Assembly: GCA_035048815.1 (NCBI GenBank)
Contig: JAUCBN010000042.1
Span: 10,757,501-10,821,500 of the forward strand
Direction of reading: 5' to 3'
DNA from: Abelmoschus esculentus
Lineage: Eukaryota > Streptophyta > Magnoliopsida > Malvales > Malvaceae
Length of the DNA stretch: 64,000 nucleotides
The position numbers and the translations under genes are program-made. The notes beneath the pieces were generated by a model, which saw only the letters and a program-made list of their open reading frames with translations, was not told the origin of the DNA and did no database searches. This document shows positions 11,025 through 21,625 of the stretch, in pieces. Position 1 is the first letter of the stretch. Each line of letters begins with the position of its first letter.

Positions 11025-12573
11025 TGATACAAACCCGGTTGCGGAATATCCGAATTTGTATATGTGATTTCCCGATCATGATTCTAGTAAGTATCTAAAA
11101 TGAAAAATAAGAATTTTGAAATGAAACTTGTAAGATGATATGAAATTGATAGAAAGTATGGTGAAGTAGAATGATGATAATATGATTGTTGTGTTTAGGA
11201 TGAAGTATTGAAAATATTGATGTAAGGTTGACGGAAATGAAGAGAGAGAATATAATTGATGGTGCAGTGTAAACAAAGGAGGAACCAACACTAAAAAGTG
11301 AAGACCCGTTCCTTAAGAATTTTTAAACCGTGACTTGGGTGAAAGGCTAATGGATTGTGACCCTCAAGTTATAAGAACTAGGAACCAACAATATAAAAAT
11401 ATGAATAGGGATGAATGCCACAAGAACAATCTTGCAAGCCGATAAAAAGTTCAAAAAGAACTATAAAAGAGAACACTCTCAAAGTGTGTTGGAAAGCTAA
11501 GAAATAGGGGAATAAATTTGAAGAAGATCTCAAGACTGAAATATGCCCGTATCTAATCCAAAAATGGCGAACAAGTTGACTGATATTCCTTAAACTCCCT
11601 TTTTAAGTGTTGCTTTAATTCTTGCTTTTACTCTCCCTTATGTAGTGATAATGAAGGCTTTCACTGCATGTCTTCTCTGATAAAAAACTGATAAGCTTTA
11701 TGGAGGATTAAATAGCTCTTAAGTGGTGTATTTAGGAGCTCTTCAATGTATTGCTTTCTTGCTGAAACTGACAGCCTTATAGTGATGTGAAGACTCTCCT
11801 GAAAGCCTTAAAACCATTGCTGGAATAACAACATTCAAGTGGTATAATTGTTCCATTGAATTGCATTGTAACCAATCAGTCTTGATGGGTCTTCAAGGGA
11901 CTTTAATTGATGTAAATGCCTTGTCATTACTGAGAATATGATCAGCCATTTGCTCCAAAAGAATACCATAGCTGAAATGTATAAACAACCATTAGATAAC
12001 AACTTTATTCAATAAAAATAAAAGTGAATGCATGAAACAGATTTAATGAGCTAATTTAATTAATGAAACTAGTTACATTGAATGATCTAATTTAATTAAT
12101 TAACTCACACACTAAATGAACTCATAAACATAAGAAAACTAATATGCTTTAAGTGAACTATCATGCATTAATTAAACTAATAAACTTAATTGAACTAACA
12201 TGGTGAAATGTTCTAAACAAACATAAATGAAACAATATGTTTAAATGAACAATAAGTCTTATTTATTCATGATAAAAATACAGATATTAAATATGCAAAA
12301 TAATGTAAACTCATGCAATCTAAATGCTTATGCAAATACATGCAACACACTCCTAAGCTAGCACTCAAATGCATGTATTAAAATGCAAAAGTAACATGCT
12401 GCATTTGTTCAAAAGATGGCCAAGGCTTCAAGTTCAAATTCAAGGCTTGAAATAGCATACTTGAACTTGAATTGTTTATATCATCGACTTTGCCACAAGT
12501 ATTTAAATCTTGTGACTTCTTCTCTGATATGAGTAAGGCCCCAAGAAATTTAGTGTTGGCTTGGATCACATCA
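11025..12573 (-). repeat. D1 5' LTR
   Basis: 1549 bp; minus-strand start TGATGTGATCCAAGCC at 12573 and minus-strand end ..TTTGTATCA at 11025. It abuts satellite at 12574 with no polypurine tract, as expected for a true 5' LTR inserted in or beside the satellite. The interior is AT-rich and holds no gene. Confidence 0.65.
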
Positions 12574-13825
12574 GCGTATGTCGCGAAGAGTTACACCTCT
12601 CTTCGAGTGCATGTCATAATGAACGGTCCCTTTTTAGAGCGTATACCGTGATGGAAAACCCTTCTCTTTGAGCGTATATCACAATGAATGACCCCTCTCT
12701 TCGAGTACATGTCATAATGAACAGTCCCTTTCTTAGAGCGTATACCGTAATGGACGACCCCTCTCTTTGAGCGTATTTCGCGGTGAATAACCCCTCTCTT
12801 CAAGCGTTGTCATAATGAACGGTCTCTCTATTTAAGCATATACCATGATGGACAACCCCTCTCTTTGAGCATATATCGCGATGAATGACCCCTCACTTCG
12901 ATTGTATGTCATAATGAACGGTCCCTTTCTTAGAGTGTATACTGTGATGGACGACCCCTCTCTTCGAGTGCATACCGTGATTGATGACCCCTCTCTTTGA
13001 GCGTATGTTGCGATGAATGACCCTTCGCTTCGATTACATGTCATGGGAAACGATCCATCTCTTTGAGCATATATCATGATCAATGGAATCCAGTCTTTGA
13101 GTGTATATCGCGATGGATGACACTTCTCTTCGAGTGCATGTCATAATGAACAGTCCATTTCTTAGAGCGTATACCGTGATAGACGACCCTTCTCTTTGAG
13201 CGCATGTCGAGATGGATGAACCCTCTCTTCGAGTGCATGTAATAATGAACGGTCCCTATTTTAGAGCGTATACGGTGATGGCTGATCCGTCTCTTTGAGC
13301 GTATTTTGCGGTGAATGATCCCTCTTTTCGAGCGTATATTATAATGAACGGTCCCTCTCTTTGAACATATGCCATGGTGGATGACCCCTCTCTTTGAAAG
13401 TATGTTGCAATGAATGACCCCCCTCTTTGAGTACATGTCATGGTGAACGATCTCTCTATTTGAGTGTATACCGTGATGGATGACCCCTCTCTTTGAGCGT
13501 ATGTCGCGATATATAACCCCTATCTTCGAGTGCATGTCATAATGAATGGTCTCACTCTTTGAGCGTATACCGTGATCGATTACACCTCTCTTTGAGTGTA
13601 TGTTGCGATGAATGACCCCTCGCTTCGAGTTCATGTTATGGTGAACGGTCCCTCTATTTGAGCGTATGTCACAATGAATTACCCTTCTCTTCGAGTCCAT
13701 ACCATAATGAATGGTCCCTTTCTTAGAGCGTATACCGTGATGGACAACCCCTCTCTTCGAGTGCATGTCATAGTGAATGATCCCTTTGTTAGAGCGTATA
13801 CCATGATGGACCACCTCTCTCTTTG
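12574..13825. repeat. 33-bp satellite, inverted array
   Basis: About 38 copies of the 33-bp unit seen at 34-5313, here reverse-complemented (CGTATGTCGCGATGAATGAC and CCCTCTCTTTGAG). The three-type order giving 99 bp is still recognisable. A 244-codon open frame (13080-13814, minus) is a periodicity effect. The array lies between the 5' LTR of D1 and the 3' end of D2. Confidence 0.95.
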
Positions 13826-15167
13826 TGATATGATGTAGCCTATCGAAATGGACTTTCTTTATATGTTACGGATCTAGGATTGTTGTAAGCATATTCTTGC
13901 AACAAGAACATTGTAAAAACAACAATAAATCAAGGTTATATTCATGATAAAATATAGAATTAAAGGGAATAACGAAAAATAGAAGAAAAGAAAGAAAAAG
14001 ACTGGCGTTTTGATGGATTTTAAAACGAGGAAGATGAATGCTTCAAGAAACATCCATGGTAGCAACTATTGAGCAAACCCGAATCAAATCTATCTAATAT
14101 CAAAAGGGTTTGAACCCTCTAGATAGCAATCTAGTAACCCGAAGTATCAAGTTTGATAATCAAAATATGTTTGAATGTCAGAAAAGTTCTAAAAAGAACC
14201 AAATAAGAGAAAACTCTCAAAGTAATTTTTATTTCACAAATGTTTAACGTTTTTACAATGTTTGTAGTACAAATATATAAAAACAAGAATGCCAAACCGA
14301 AATTATATGTGTGGCTAATACTAGTTTAAAAATTGAATTTGAATGAAAATAACTACTTTTGGCAGCCATACTTTCTCCTTGGATGAACAATAACCACTCA
14401 TTATTATCTCCTTGGATGCTTGGCCTTCAAAGACAAGGGCCTTGTTTGGCTTGGAGTGCTTTGAATGCCCATACATGTGCACAAGGCTGCCTTGTGTGTC
14501 TCACATGCCTAGGACACCTTTCCTTCGTATAGGATAGGTTTAGCTATTGTAGGTTACTTCAGCTTGAGTTGTGTTGAGGTGGAAATGGAGTTGAGCTGAA
14601 ACAAGCTAGCTAAGAGTGTTAAGAGTTGACTTAAGCTTAGAGCTAAGCCTTTAAGCTTCCTCGAGCTAAGGTGAGCTACATGTACTCTATTGGACTTCAT
14701 CTGAGCTGAATAGAACTCACTTGAACTGGTGTTTAGCTACATACACTCGCTTGAGCTGGAGTTGAGCTGCATACACTCTCTTGAGCTAGTGTTCTCTTAT
14801 ATTCCTACATGTAAATATCGCGAGAATCTATCAAAGTATTATAAACTCAGTGGAAACACAAATAGAAGGCATAAATACTTGCAAACTTATTTAATAACAC
14901 ACATTAAAGAAGTTTGAAATATTACAAACACTACCAAACAAATCCTTAAAACATGCTTAATAACATATATACATACTTAAACATATATAATAAGTAGTAT
15001 AAACTAATATGTCACATATTAGAATGCAACACTTTATAAAGCCTATGTTCTAAGGCATAAACATGTATAAATGAATATGGAATTGTAGCATAAACAAGGA
15101 GAACTTCCTTGAGTTTTTTTGCCTTAGAACGCATCATCATGGTGGTGGCCTAGATGTGCTGACATCA
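13826..15167 (-). repeat. D2 3' LTR
   Basis: About 1342 bp, minus-strand start TGATGTCAGCACATC, end ..TACATCATATCA. The block GATGTAG..GACTTTCTTTATATGTTACG at 13833-13870 is repeated at 17234-17270 in the other LTR. Region 14560-14800 is a degenerate microrepeat of GAGCTG and of a roughly 30-bp unit (TACATACACTC..TTGAGCTGGAG); a similar stretch lies at 18320-18480. No gene. Confidence 0.6.
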
Positions 15168-15745
15168 TCCCCCTTTAATGCGATTTGTCCCCAAATCGAT
15201 GGTCACTACAAAGGGGAAAAAATTCGACTTTTGCTTGGTGGGGAACTTCCTCATTCTTCTTACTCAACACCGAAACCATCCGTTCGGTACAAGATGGGCC
15301 TTCATTCTTGTACCTTTCTGAATAATGCACAGCTTATAAATAGATAATGCACGTTGTACATCTATAATCCTACAAACTCTCATATACGAAGACAACTGTA
15401 AAGAACAATCATTGTCTCTTAGACATTCAACCGGAATCTCAACACAAGGTGGTACACAATTCGATGTGCATCCAAAGAAATCATCATGTATAAATGAAAA
15501 TGCAATATCACAATGAAAAGGAACATCAAACCGTGGAAAGAAGGTTGTTGAATATCTGAAAAGTACCTAATTACTTCTAACATATCAACGTTAACAACCT
15601 TGGGAACTTCATATGGCATCACCTTATTAGCCTGCAATTTAGAAGAAGTAGAAGAAAATGTATCATCATATAATACCTTTGAATTCACTTCCTCTTTTCT
15701 ACATTCATTCTTATCTTTGCTTGCTTTCCAAGATGCAATATTTGC
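15168..15745 (-). other. D2 3' internal remnant with polypurine tract
   Basis: Starts next to the LTR with plus TCCCCCTTTAATG (minus CATTAAAGGGGGA), a purine-rich primer tract. A palindromic block GCGATTTGTCCCCAAATCG follows and has a counterpart at about 19053. The remainder corresponds to a protease-RT linker by position but is too decayed to translate. Confidence 0.45.
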
Positions 15746-16150
15746 TCATAGACGAGTTTTGTCTTCTTGTACTTCACTTGGAGTCAAAGGTGACAAAGTT
15801 ACCTTTTTGCCCTCATGAGTAAAAGAGTATCGATTGCTGTAACAATCGTGTAAAACTCTCTTACCATACTGCCACCATCTCCCTAGCAACAAATGACAAG
15901 CATGCATAGAACAAACATCACATAAAACCTCATCCTTGTACTTACCAATGAAAAATGGAATAACTTGTTTGGTAACTTCGATTTCACCACCATTATTCAA
16001 CCATTATAGCTTGTACGGATTACGATGCTTTGTTGTTGTCAAGCCTCACTTTTCAACCATGATAGTACTAACAACGTTAGTACAACAACTACTATCAATA
16101 ATCACAATATATACCTTATCTTGAACTTTGCATTGTGTGTGAAATATATT
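15746..16150 (-). pseudogene. Retropepsin region of a chromovirus-like pol (D2)
   Basis: Minus-strand frames give VYIVIIDSSCCTNVVST (compare the chromovirus protease start IIDGGSCTNVAS), then, in an ORF at 15746-16000, a stretch with EIEVTKQVIPFFIGKYKDEV, a cysteine/histidine block, LLLGRWWQYGKRVLHD and NRYSF followed by KVTLSPL. This order matches the aspartic protease domain and following linker of plant chromovirus polyproteins. Stops and frameshifts interrupt it and nothing of RT follows. Confidence 0.7.
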
Positions 16151-16199
16151 CTCACATTGTTGATTATCTTCAATTGGTTGTGCATTCAAGCTTTGTTAG

Positions 16200-16495
16200 A
16201 TAGCTAGTTCTTCACCCGTTGCAAAAGTCTCAACTCTTCTTTTCCGAAACAAATACGCATCAGGATTTGTTCGTTTATGAAAGGAAGGAATAGGAACTTT
16301 AATGTTATCGTCAAACTGTTGCAAACACCCTCGTTGTCTTGAAATTTTTAATCATGGTGATTGATCCACATCGTTTTCATTATTTTGTTGACCATTTGTG
16401 TTGTTTTGGGATTGTAAGGGTTCATCAAGATCACCCTTTAATATCCTCCAAAGTTCACGGGCAAAGGTCTCTATTTGTAAATTTGGACCTGTCAT
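16200..16495 (-). pseudogene. gag N-terminus (D2)
   Basis: Minus-strand ATG at 16495 opens MTGPNLQIETFARELWRILK. After one stop the frame continues with FDDNIKVPIPSFHKRTNPDA, close to the plant gypsy gag block 'iKl.iPpF.Gk.dPeaYL.We.kve'. The following gag body and zinc knuckle are absent: the sequence passes within about 100 bp to the protease region. Confidence 0.65.
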
Positions 16496-17212
16496 AATTA
16501 AACAAAAAAAAGAACTCAAAGAACACATATAATGAGTTAAATAAAATGAAAAGTAAAAGTCCTCACTGTAGACTCACAAAACCTCAGTTTTCACTCTAAA
16601 GACATGTTCACTCAAAATCTATCACTCAACGCTCGTGTTTCACTCGAAAGAATACTTGAATGACTCTTTTTGTCTCCCTTTTCTGTTCTCACAACACTCA
16701 ATATCTTTTTCCCTCACAATTTCTCTGTTTTCAATTCTTTAAAGGACTAATCCTACGTTTTCAAACATGTTACCAATGTGTTGCTAACAATAAAAATAGT
16801 TAAGGAAAAAATAAAGAGAAAATGAAGAAGAGAAAAACAAAAGAAGAAAAGGGGTTGAAAATTGAAGAAAAAGAAAATGAAAAGATGAAAACGTGATTCT
16901 TATTGCAAAGAAGTGCTTTACAATGCTCCTATCACCGAACACACAAGAACAATTAGTTTCGGTTGATTTCCAAGCACTTCGAATCACATAGTATAAAAAC
17001 TTGTACAATCTTCATAATTTCAAAATAGAAACACAAATTCCTTTGTATTTTTAGTTTCTTTTCAATATTCGAATCTGGTTTTTTTAATTTTTTTCAAAAA
17101 ATTTATTCTTTTTTTACTTTTACTTTGACTTTTTTTGACTTTTTGATTTTTTTCTTTTTTATTCCTTCTTTTGTGCTAAATTGCATAAAAAGTACAACAA
17201 ATTCGAACCAAA
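16496..17212 (-). other. D2 leader
   Basis: About 720 bp of AT- and T-rich sequence (T-runs at 17080-17160) between gag and primer site. No gene. A 74-codon frame at 16784-17008 has no recognisable features. Confidence 0.5.
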
Positions 17213-17226
17213 GTTTTGATTACCAT
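17213..17226 (-). other. Degenerate tRNA-Met primer-binding site (D2)
   Basis: Minus strand TATGGTAATCAAAA, equivalent in position to the D1 primer site TTGGTAATCAGAGC and next to the LTR terminus. Confidence 0.5.
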
Positions 17227-17227
17227 A

Positions 17228-19036
17228 TTATACGATGTAGTCTGCGAAACAGACTTTCTTTATATGTTACGAATTGATATGCTCTAACTCTCTAGAGATG
17301 CTTGTAGAGAGAAGCTTTGATTGCCCGGACCTTAGAGTGCAAGCAAACCTTGTATCACGCTTGTTTGCTAAACAAAAGAATGTTAAAGGATGCTGGATAT
17401 AAGATAAGGATGATTTAAGAAGAGATTATGGTGTGGGGTATTGTTGAGACTAAAAGGAAACTGTCTTGGTGAAGGGAATCCGTGAGGATATTTATGGTTG
17501 ATTAGGGAAAGAAATGGAGGTGTTTAAGTGAAGTAAATGATATGGAATGATATGTTAAGGGCTGGTGAAGAATGGTGGACGAAAATGGAAGGTGGATGGT
17601 GATTATGTGATGATAGAATGATGGTATTCACAGGGAAAAAGGTTGAACTTATGTTATAGGAACATAAACTCAATCTAGTTGCAGCTCTGAGGGTGGTAGA
17701 TGCACTTAGACCTCTTTGAAATATAATTCCAGAAATCTAAAGTATGAAGGATGGAGGGTGACGCCACAAATCAAAGAGATGATTTGATAAGTCGATAAAG
17801 TTTTAAAAAGAACAAGAATGAGAGATTAACTCAAAATAAATAATTTGATTCAAAGTTGTATGTTCAAATACCAAAATGGCTACATATTTATAGGAAATGA
17901 AAGGGTGTAGCCAAGGGACATTCCCCTTTGAAACAGTGGCCGAATAGTGACCTTGGTGTCTGTTCAATTGGTGGTGTCTCCCTCCTTAACCGTTCGGTTG
18001 AATGGTGTCTCCTCCCAAGAATTGTTTGAACTTTTCAGTTTAAAATTCCAGCTTGCACAGTCTTAAGTAAATTGGATATATCTCGAGTTTCCGATATCGG
18101 ATTGATGCGATTTGATATGTGTTGGAAACATAAGAGATATAGGAACAAATTTTATGCAGACACTAAAACCCAATTCTTCTTGTATCCTTCTAGAAATTGG
18201 CAAACAAATCAACCATTATGAATCTGCCCAATGAATAGTGCTATATCTTTGTTTTGGCGCCCAAACATGTCTCCTGCCATAGTTGGTCGATTGTGTCACT
18301 TGAGGAGGGAACATGTCCTTCCATGGTTGAGCTGAACGCTCTAGTGTGAGCTAAGATGAGCTGGATCAACTAAGGTTGAGCTGGGTTGAGCTGAGCTAGC
18401 TTGCCGATTTAGCTAGCTAAAAGTTCACCATCTTTGAGTGATGATTTGAGCTTAGCGGTTGACCCCCTAGCTGAGTGAACTGATCATTAGGGCCATAACA
18501 CTCTCCTTAATCCATAAGAGTATGTAGGAGCTGATTTGAATCCCATATGGATGGAAATTCACCATTTGTCGTTTTGAGATCATTCTGAATTCGTTAGCTG
18601 GAACGAAGCTAACATCCACTTCATTATGCTGCCTAAGAGTGTTTGGTACATTTTGATGCTTATCGGAAGCTTGAAAGTGCCTGAAACTATGATTCTTTGT
18701 TTTGAGCTCAAATGGTGCATTTGAGCTAAAACGGAGTTAGCCCTGTGTTTAACATAACCTGCAAAGAAACAACTTAAACTAATAAGTATGATGTTACTAA
18801 AAATGTACTGAATATTAATTGTACATAATATAAGCTAAATAAAGTTATGGTTCAATATTAATTACTAAGTTATTAATAGTAATATAAGGAAATAAATATT
18901 ATAGGTATATAATATGAGATAGCAAGTGAGTATAACACATTAATTGAGTAAATAAAGAGGATTAAGTAGAACTCCCTGATTGGAGTTGTGTGACTTAAGA
19001 TATGGAAAGAAACTAAGGTTGGGCGTGCACATATCA
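17228..19036 (-). repeat. D2 second LTR
   Basis: About 1.8 kb, minus-strand start TGATATGTGCACGCCC. It has a minus-strand TATA-like CCTATAAATA (17885-17894) and shares several blocks with 13826-15167 but is about 470 bp longer. Minus AAAGAAGGAGGGGA lies beside it at 19037-19050, a purine-only tract, so this copy was also a 3' LTR. Confidence 0.55.
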
Positions 19037-20340
19037 TCCCCTCCTTCTTTGGGGCGATTTGTCTGCAAATCGAACCCCTTGGTGCTGGAATCTACCTTAG
19101 CAAAGGGAGTGACATAGTGTTTTTGTGCATGGCCTTCTAACTCTTGTGATATATATTTATTTTAATATTTTATCTATTTATAATATTTTCATACCAACCA
19201 TTTCGTGGGTAATTACAAAGCCCCAATATTTTTATGGTACGGCCATATACACTAATAATATTCTAACTCATTTATGGGTTGTTTCCAGGACCCCACCATC
19301 TCATGACTTCTTACCCATCCACAATTTTATTATATCAGTCATACTTCACCAGTACAACAATTTAGTAAATCTATTTTATGATAAAAATTGTTGCTTAATA
19401 TTTTCACATTCAAATTCTAATACCCAACCAACACCGAATAATACTATTAACAATACAACCAATTTATATCTTTTAACATTGATTCTAAATTATTCCATGC
19501 AGAACCTAAGTCATCTCATCAAATTTCTTTCGATATCAACCCTTTTAAAATAAAATTTTTCACTCCAACACAACCATCACTTTTCAAAAACTTTAATTTA
19601 TTCTCTAAATCAAAAAAATTATTCTACAAAATAATATACACATCTCAACTTTCTTTTCTTACCTTTTTGACATTTTATTATCTTCCAATTTTTTTTTATT
19701 CCCAATATTACCATACCTTTTTTATCTTTTACCCTCTTCTATTACCATGTTTAAATTTCACATCTTTTCTTACTATACACCTTACTTATTTATGCTTTTT
19801 AATTCTCATATTCTTTTTTTCATACATTTATATTAGTTATAATTTATCTCTTTACATATCTATTAATAAGTTTATTGCCTATTTCATAAAAACCCTTTTA
19901 TGGGTATATACCACGCACCAACCATTCTACAGTATATTGACCAATTAGTTTTCCACGAAAATCTTGTTTTCAAACAAAGTAGATTATCAAATATTTAAAA
20001 CTTTTCCAAATATACATAAAAATATTTTTTAACATATTTTTTTCCATACACTTTCAATCCTATTCTATCAATTCCCTTCTCCTACCTTAATTAAAAATAA
20101 GATCTTTCCTTACCATATATCCTTAATTTTTATGCTATTTAATTTCAACACACCTTTCTCTTATTTTAATTTTCATTCTCTTTCCTCTACTAGTCTTAAT
20201 TACAATTTATTTTTTTACACATCTCTTACTAAGATCCTTTCCTATCCTATACCAACCCTTTTGAGGGTACTTACATACTCTAACCATTTTATGGTATATT
20301 GACCAATTACATTAATTATACCAAACAAATCTCACCTTAT
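19037..20340. repeat. AT-rich tandem region upstream of the LINE
   Basis: No gene. At least two tandem copies of a roughly 363-bp unit: 19590-19950 and 19951-20312 both pass through CCCTTCT..ACC, TTATGCTATTTAATT, AACCCTTTTATGGGTA and ACCATT..GTATATTGACCAATTA. Fragments matching the unit end occur near 19190-19215 and 19555, suggesting older, more diverged copies. The block ends about 30 bp before the LINE, so it may be its 5' region. Confidence 0.5.
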
Positions 20341-20466
20341 GATGAGGGTAACAAAACCAAGATGCCATGTCCTTTGATCAAAGCATCTTTTGAGAAAGCT
20401 GGGATTAGCAGCAAAAAAAATTCTCCGACGGAGGTTGACGATGGTCAACCCCGCCGAGCAAAATAA

Positions 20467-21180
20467 AACTATTATGTTGGAACTGCCAGGGTCTCAGCAA
20501 CACCCAGGTAGCTCACGCTCTACAATGTGCTATCTCCAAGCAAGACGTCGATTTTATTTTCCTTTGTGAAACTAGGTTAAACAGACATAATATGGACCGT
20601 ATAAGGATTAAGTTAGGAATATACAGTTGCATAGTTATTGAATCTAGACCTACTTGTACAGGGCTTGCTATTATTTGGAATAATAAAACTACTACTGATT
20701 TGCTTTCTTACTCTGATTGTCACATTGATGTTGTTATTTCTTTAGGACAAACCTAATTCCATTTTTCTAGTTTAAATGGCTTCGCTAAAACTGCGAACAA
20801 ATACAAAACTTGGTAATTAATAAATAATTTACAACTAGCCTCTTCACTCCCTTGGCTTTTGGGAGGGGACTTTAATGGAATCCTACATGATAATGAAAAG
20901 CGAGACGGTACTCATCGTGCACGATCAAAAATTAATAATTTTAAAGACTATCTTATTCAAAACAATCTTTTAGATTGTAAGCCAACGTCAGGATGGTTTA
21001 CTTGGACTAGATCTAGGAGTAATACGGAAATAATTACGAAAAGAATCAATAGATTCCTTGGTAATTCTTCCTGGTTTAACCACTTTCCTAACTCTCAAGT
21101 TATATCTTTCTTTTAGGCACATTTTGACCAGTGTCCTATCTTAATAGATACTAACCCATCTCAAATTCTTAGATCCAAAC
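20467..21180 (+). pseudogene. LINE endonuclease domain
   Basis: Begins KLLCWNCQGLSNTQV, the plant L1 endonuclease start, then FIFLCETRL and, after a stop at about 20755, LLGGDFNGILHDNEKRDG at about 20855-20910. Motif NNLLDCKPTSGWFTWTR follows. The usual SDHCP near the end is FDQCPI, so the catalytic histidine appears lost. Stops occur at about 20755 and 21114. Confidence 0.8.
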
Positions 21181-21625
21181 ACTCATCTAATCTTTTTAGC
21201 TAGGAGAATTGCTGGGGTGATAACCAGGAAGTCACGTCCCGAATTAGAGAGATTTGGTCTAATCATTCTTGCTCTACCCTTGATAAAATTAGGGAGATTA
21301 GACGTTTTCTAGCTTCATGGAAAATAAACAAACGTGTTAAATCCACTGAACGTATCACTCAGCTTAATGATTTCATTAATATGTGCCTCAACCAACATCT
21401 TTCTGATACGAACATCCACAACTTTATTTCTGCTTAAATCGAGCTTGATAGCTTGCTAAATATGAAAAAATATATTGGGCTCAACAAGCTCGGACACACT
21501 GGTTAGAACACGGTGATAAAAACACTTTCTTTTTTCATACTAGAGCAAATAATCGATGATAGAAAAACCATATTACGAGGCTTTTCAACAACCAGAATAC
21601 ATGGCAAACACTTACAGAAGACATC
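21181..21625 (+). pseudogene. LINE endonuclease-RT linker
   Basis: Frames with stops carry REIWSNHSCSTLDKIREIR and similar coiled linker sequence; a segment equivalent to WLEHGDKNTFFFH is visible around 21505-21540 in a shifted frame. No separate gene. Confidence 0.55.

Larger units (their letters stand above)
9993..12573 (-). mobile_element. D1: 5' part of a chromovirus-like Ty3/gypsy element
   Basis: Minus-strand element. From right to left: 5' LTR (11025-12573), initiator tRNA-Met primer site (11010-11023), leader, and a gag start reading leftwards from 10573. Everything beyond about 9993 is lost at the join with the B1 LTR. The LTR is related to both D2 LTRs; all three share a block like GTTCAAAAAGAAC followed by GAGAACACTCTCAAAG (about 11447, 14186, 17805). 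Confidence 0.65.
13826..19036 (-). mobile_element. D2: LTR, gag/protease remnant, LTR
   Basis: Two related minus-oriented LTRs (13826-15167 and 17228-19036) flank about 2 kb carrying gag and protease scraps; RT, RNase H and integrase are missing. The right LTR has a primer site on its left (17213-17226). It also has a purine-rich tract on its right in minus orientation (19037-19050), so it acts as a 3' LTR of a further, mostly lost, interior. That implies an original LTR-internal-LTR-internal array. Confidence 0.6.

Noticed and set aside
13080..13814. 244-codon minus-strand ORF
   Set aside because: Same periodicity effect in the inverted array.
14560..14800. GAGCT-rich stretch as a regulatory array
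   Set aside because: Degenerate microrepeat inside a decayed D LTR; the counterpart at 18320-18480 does not keep spacing, so no specific function can be argued.
19125..19948. 142- and 93-codon hydrophobic ORFs in the AT-rich region
   Set aside because: Sequence is pyrimidine/AT-biased tandem repeat; F/L/Y/I-rich products are typical of T-rich DNA, and the frames are not kept between repeat copies.
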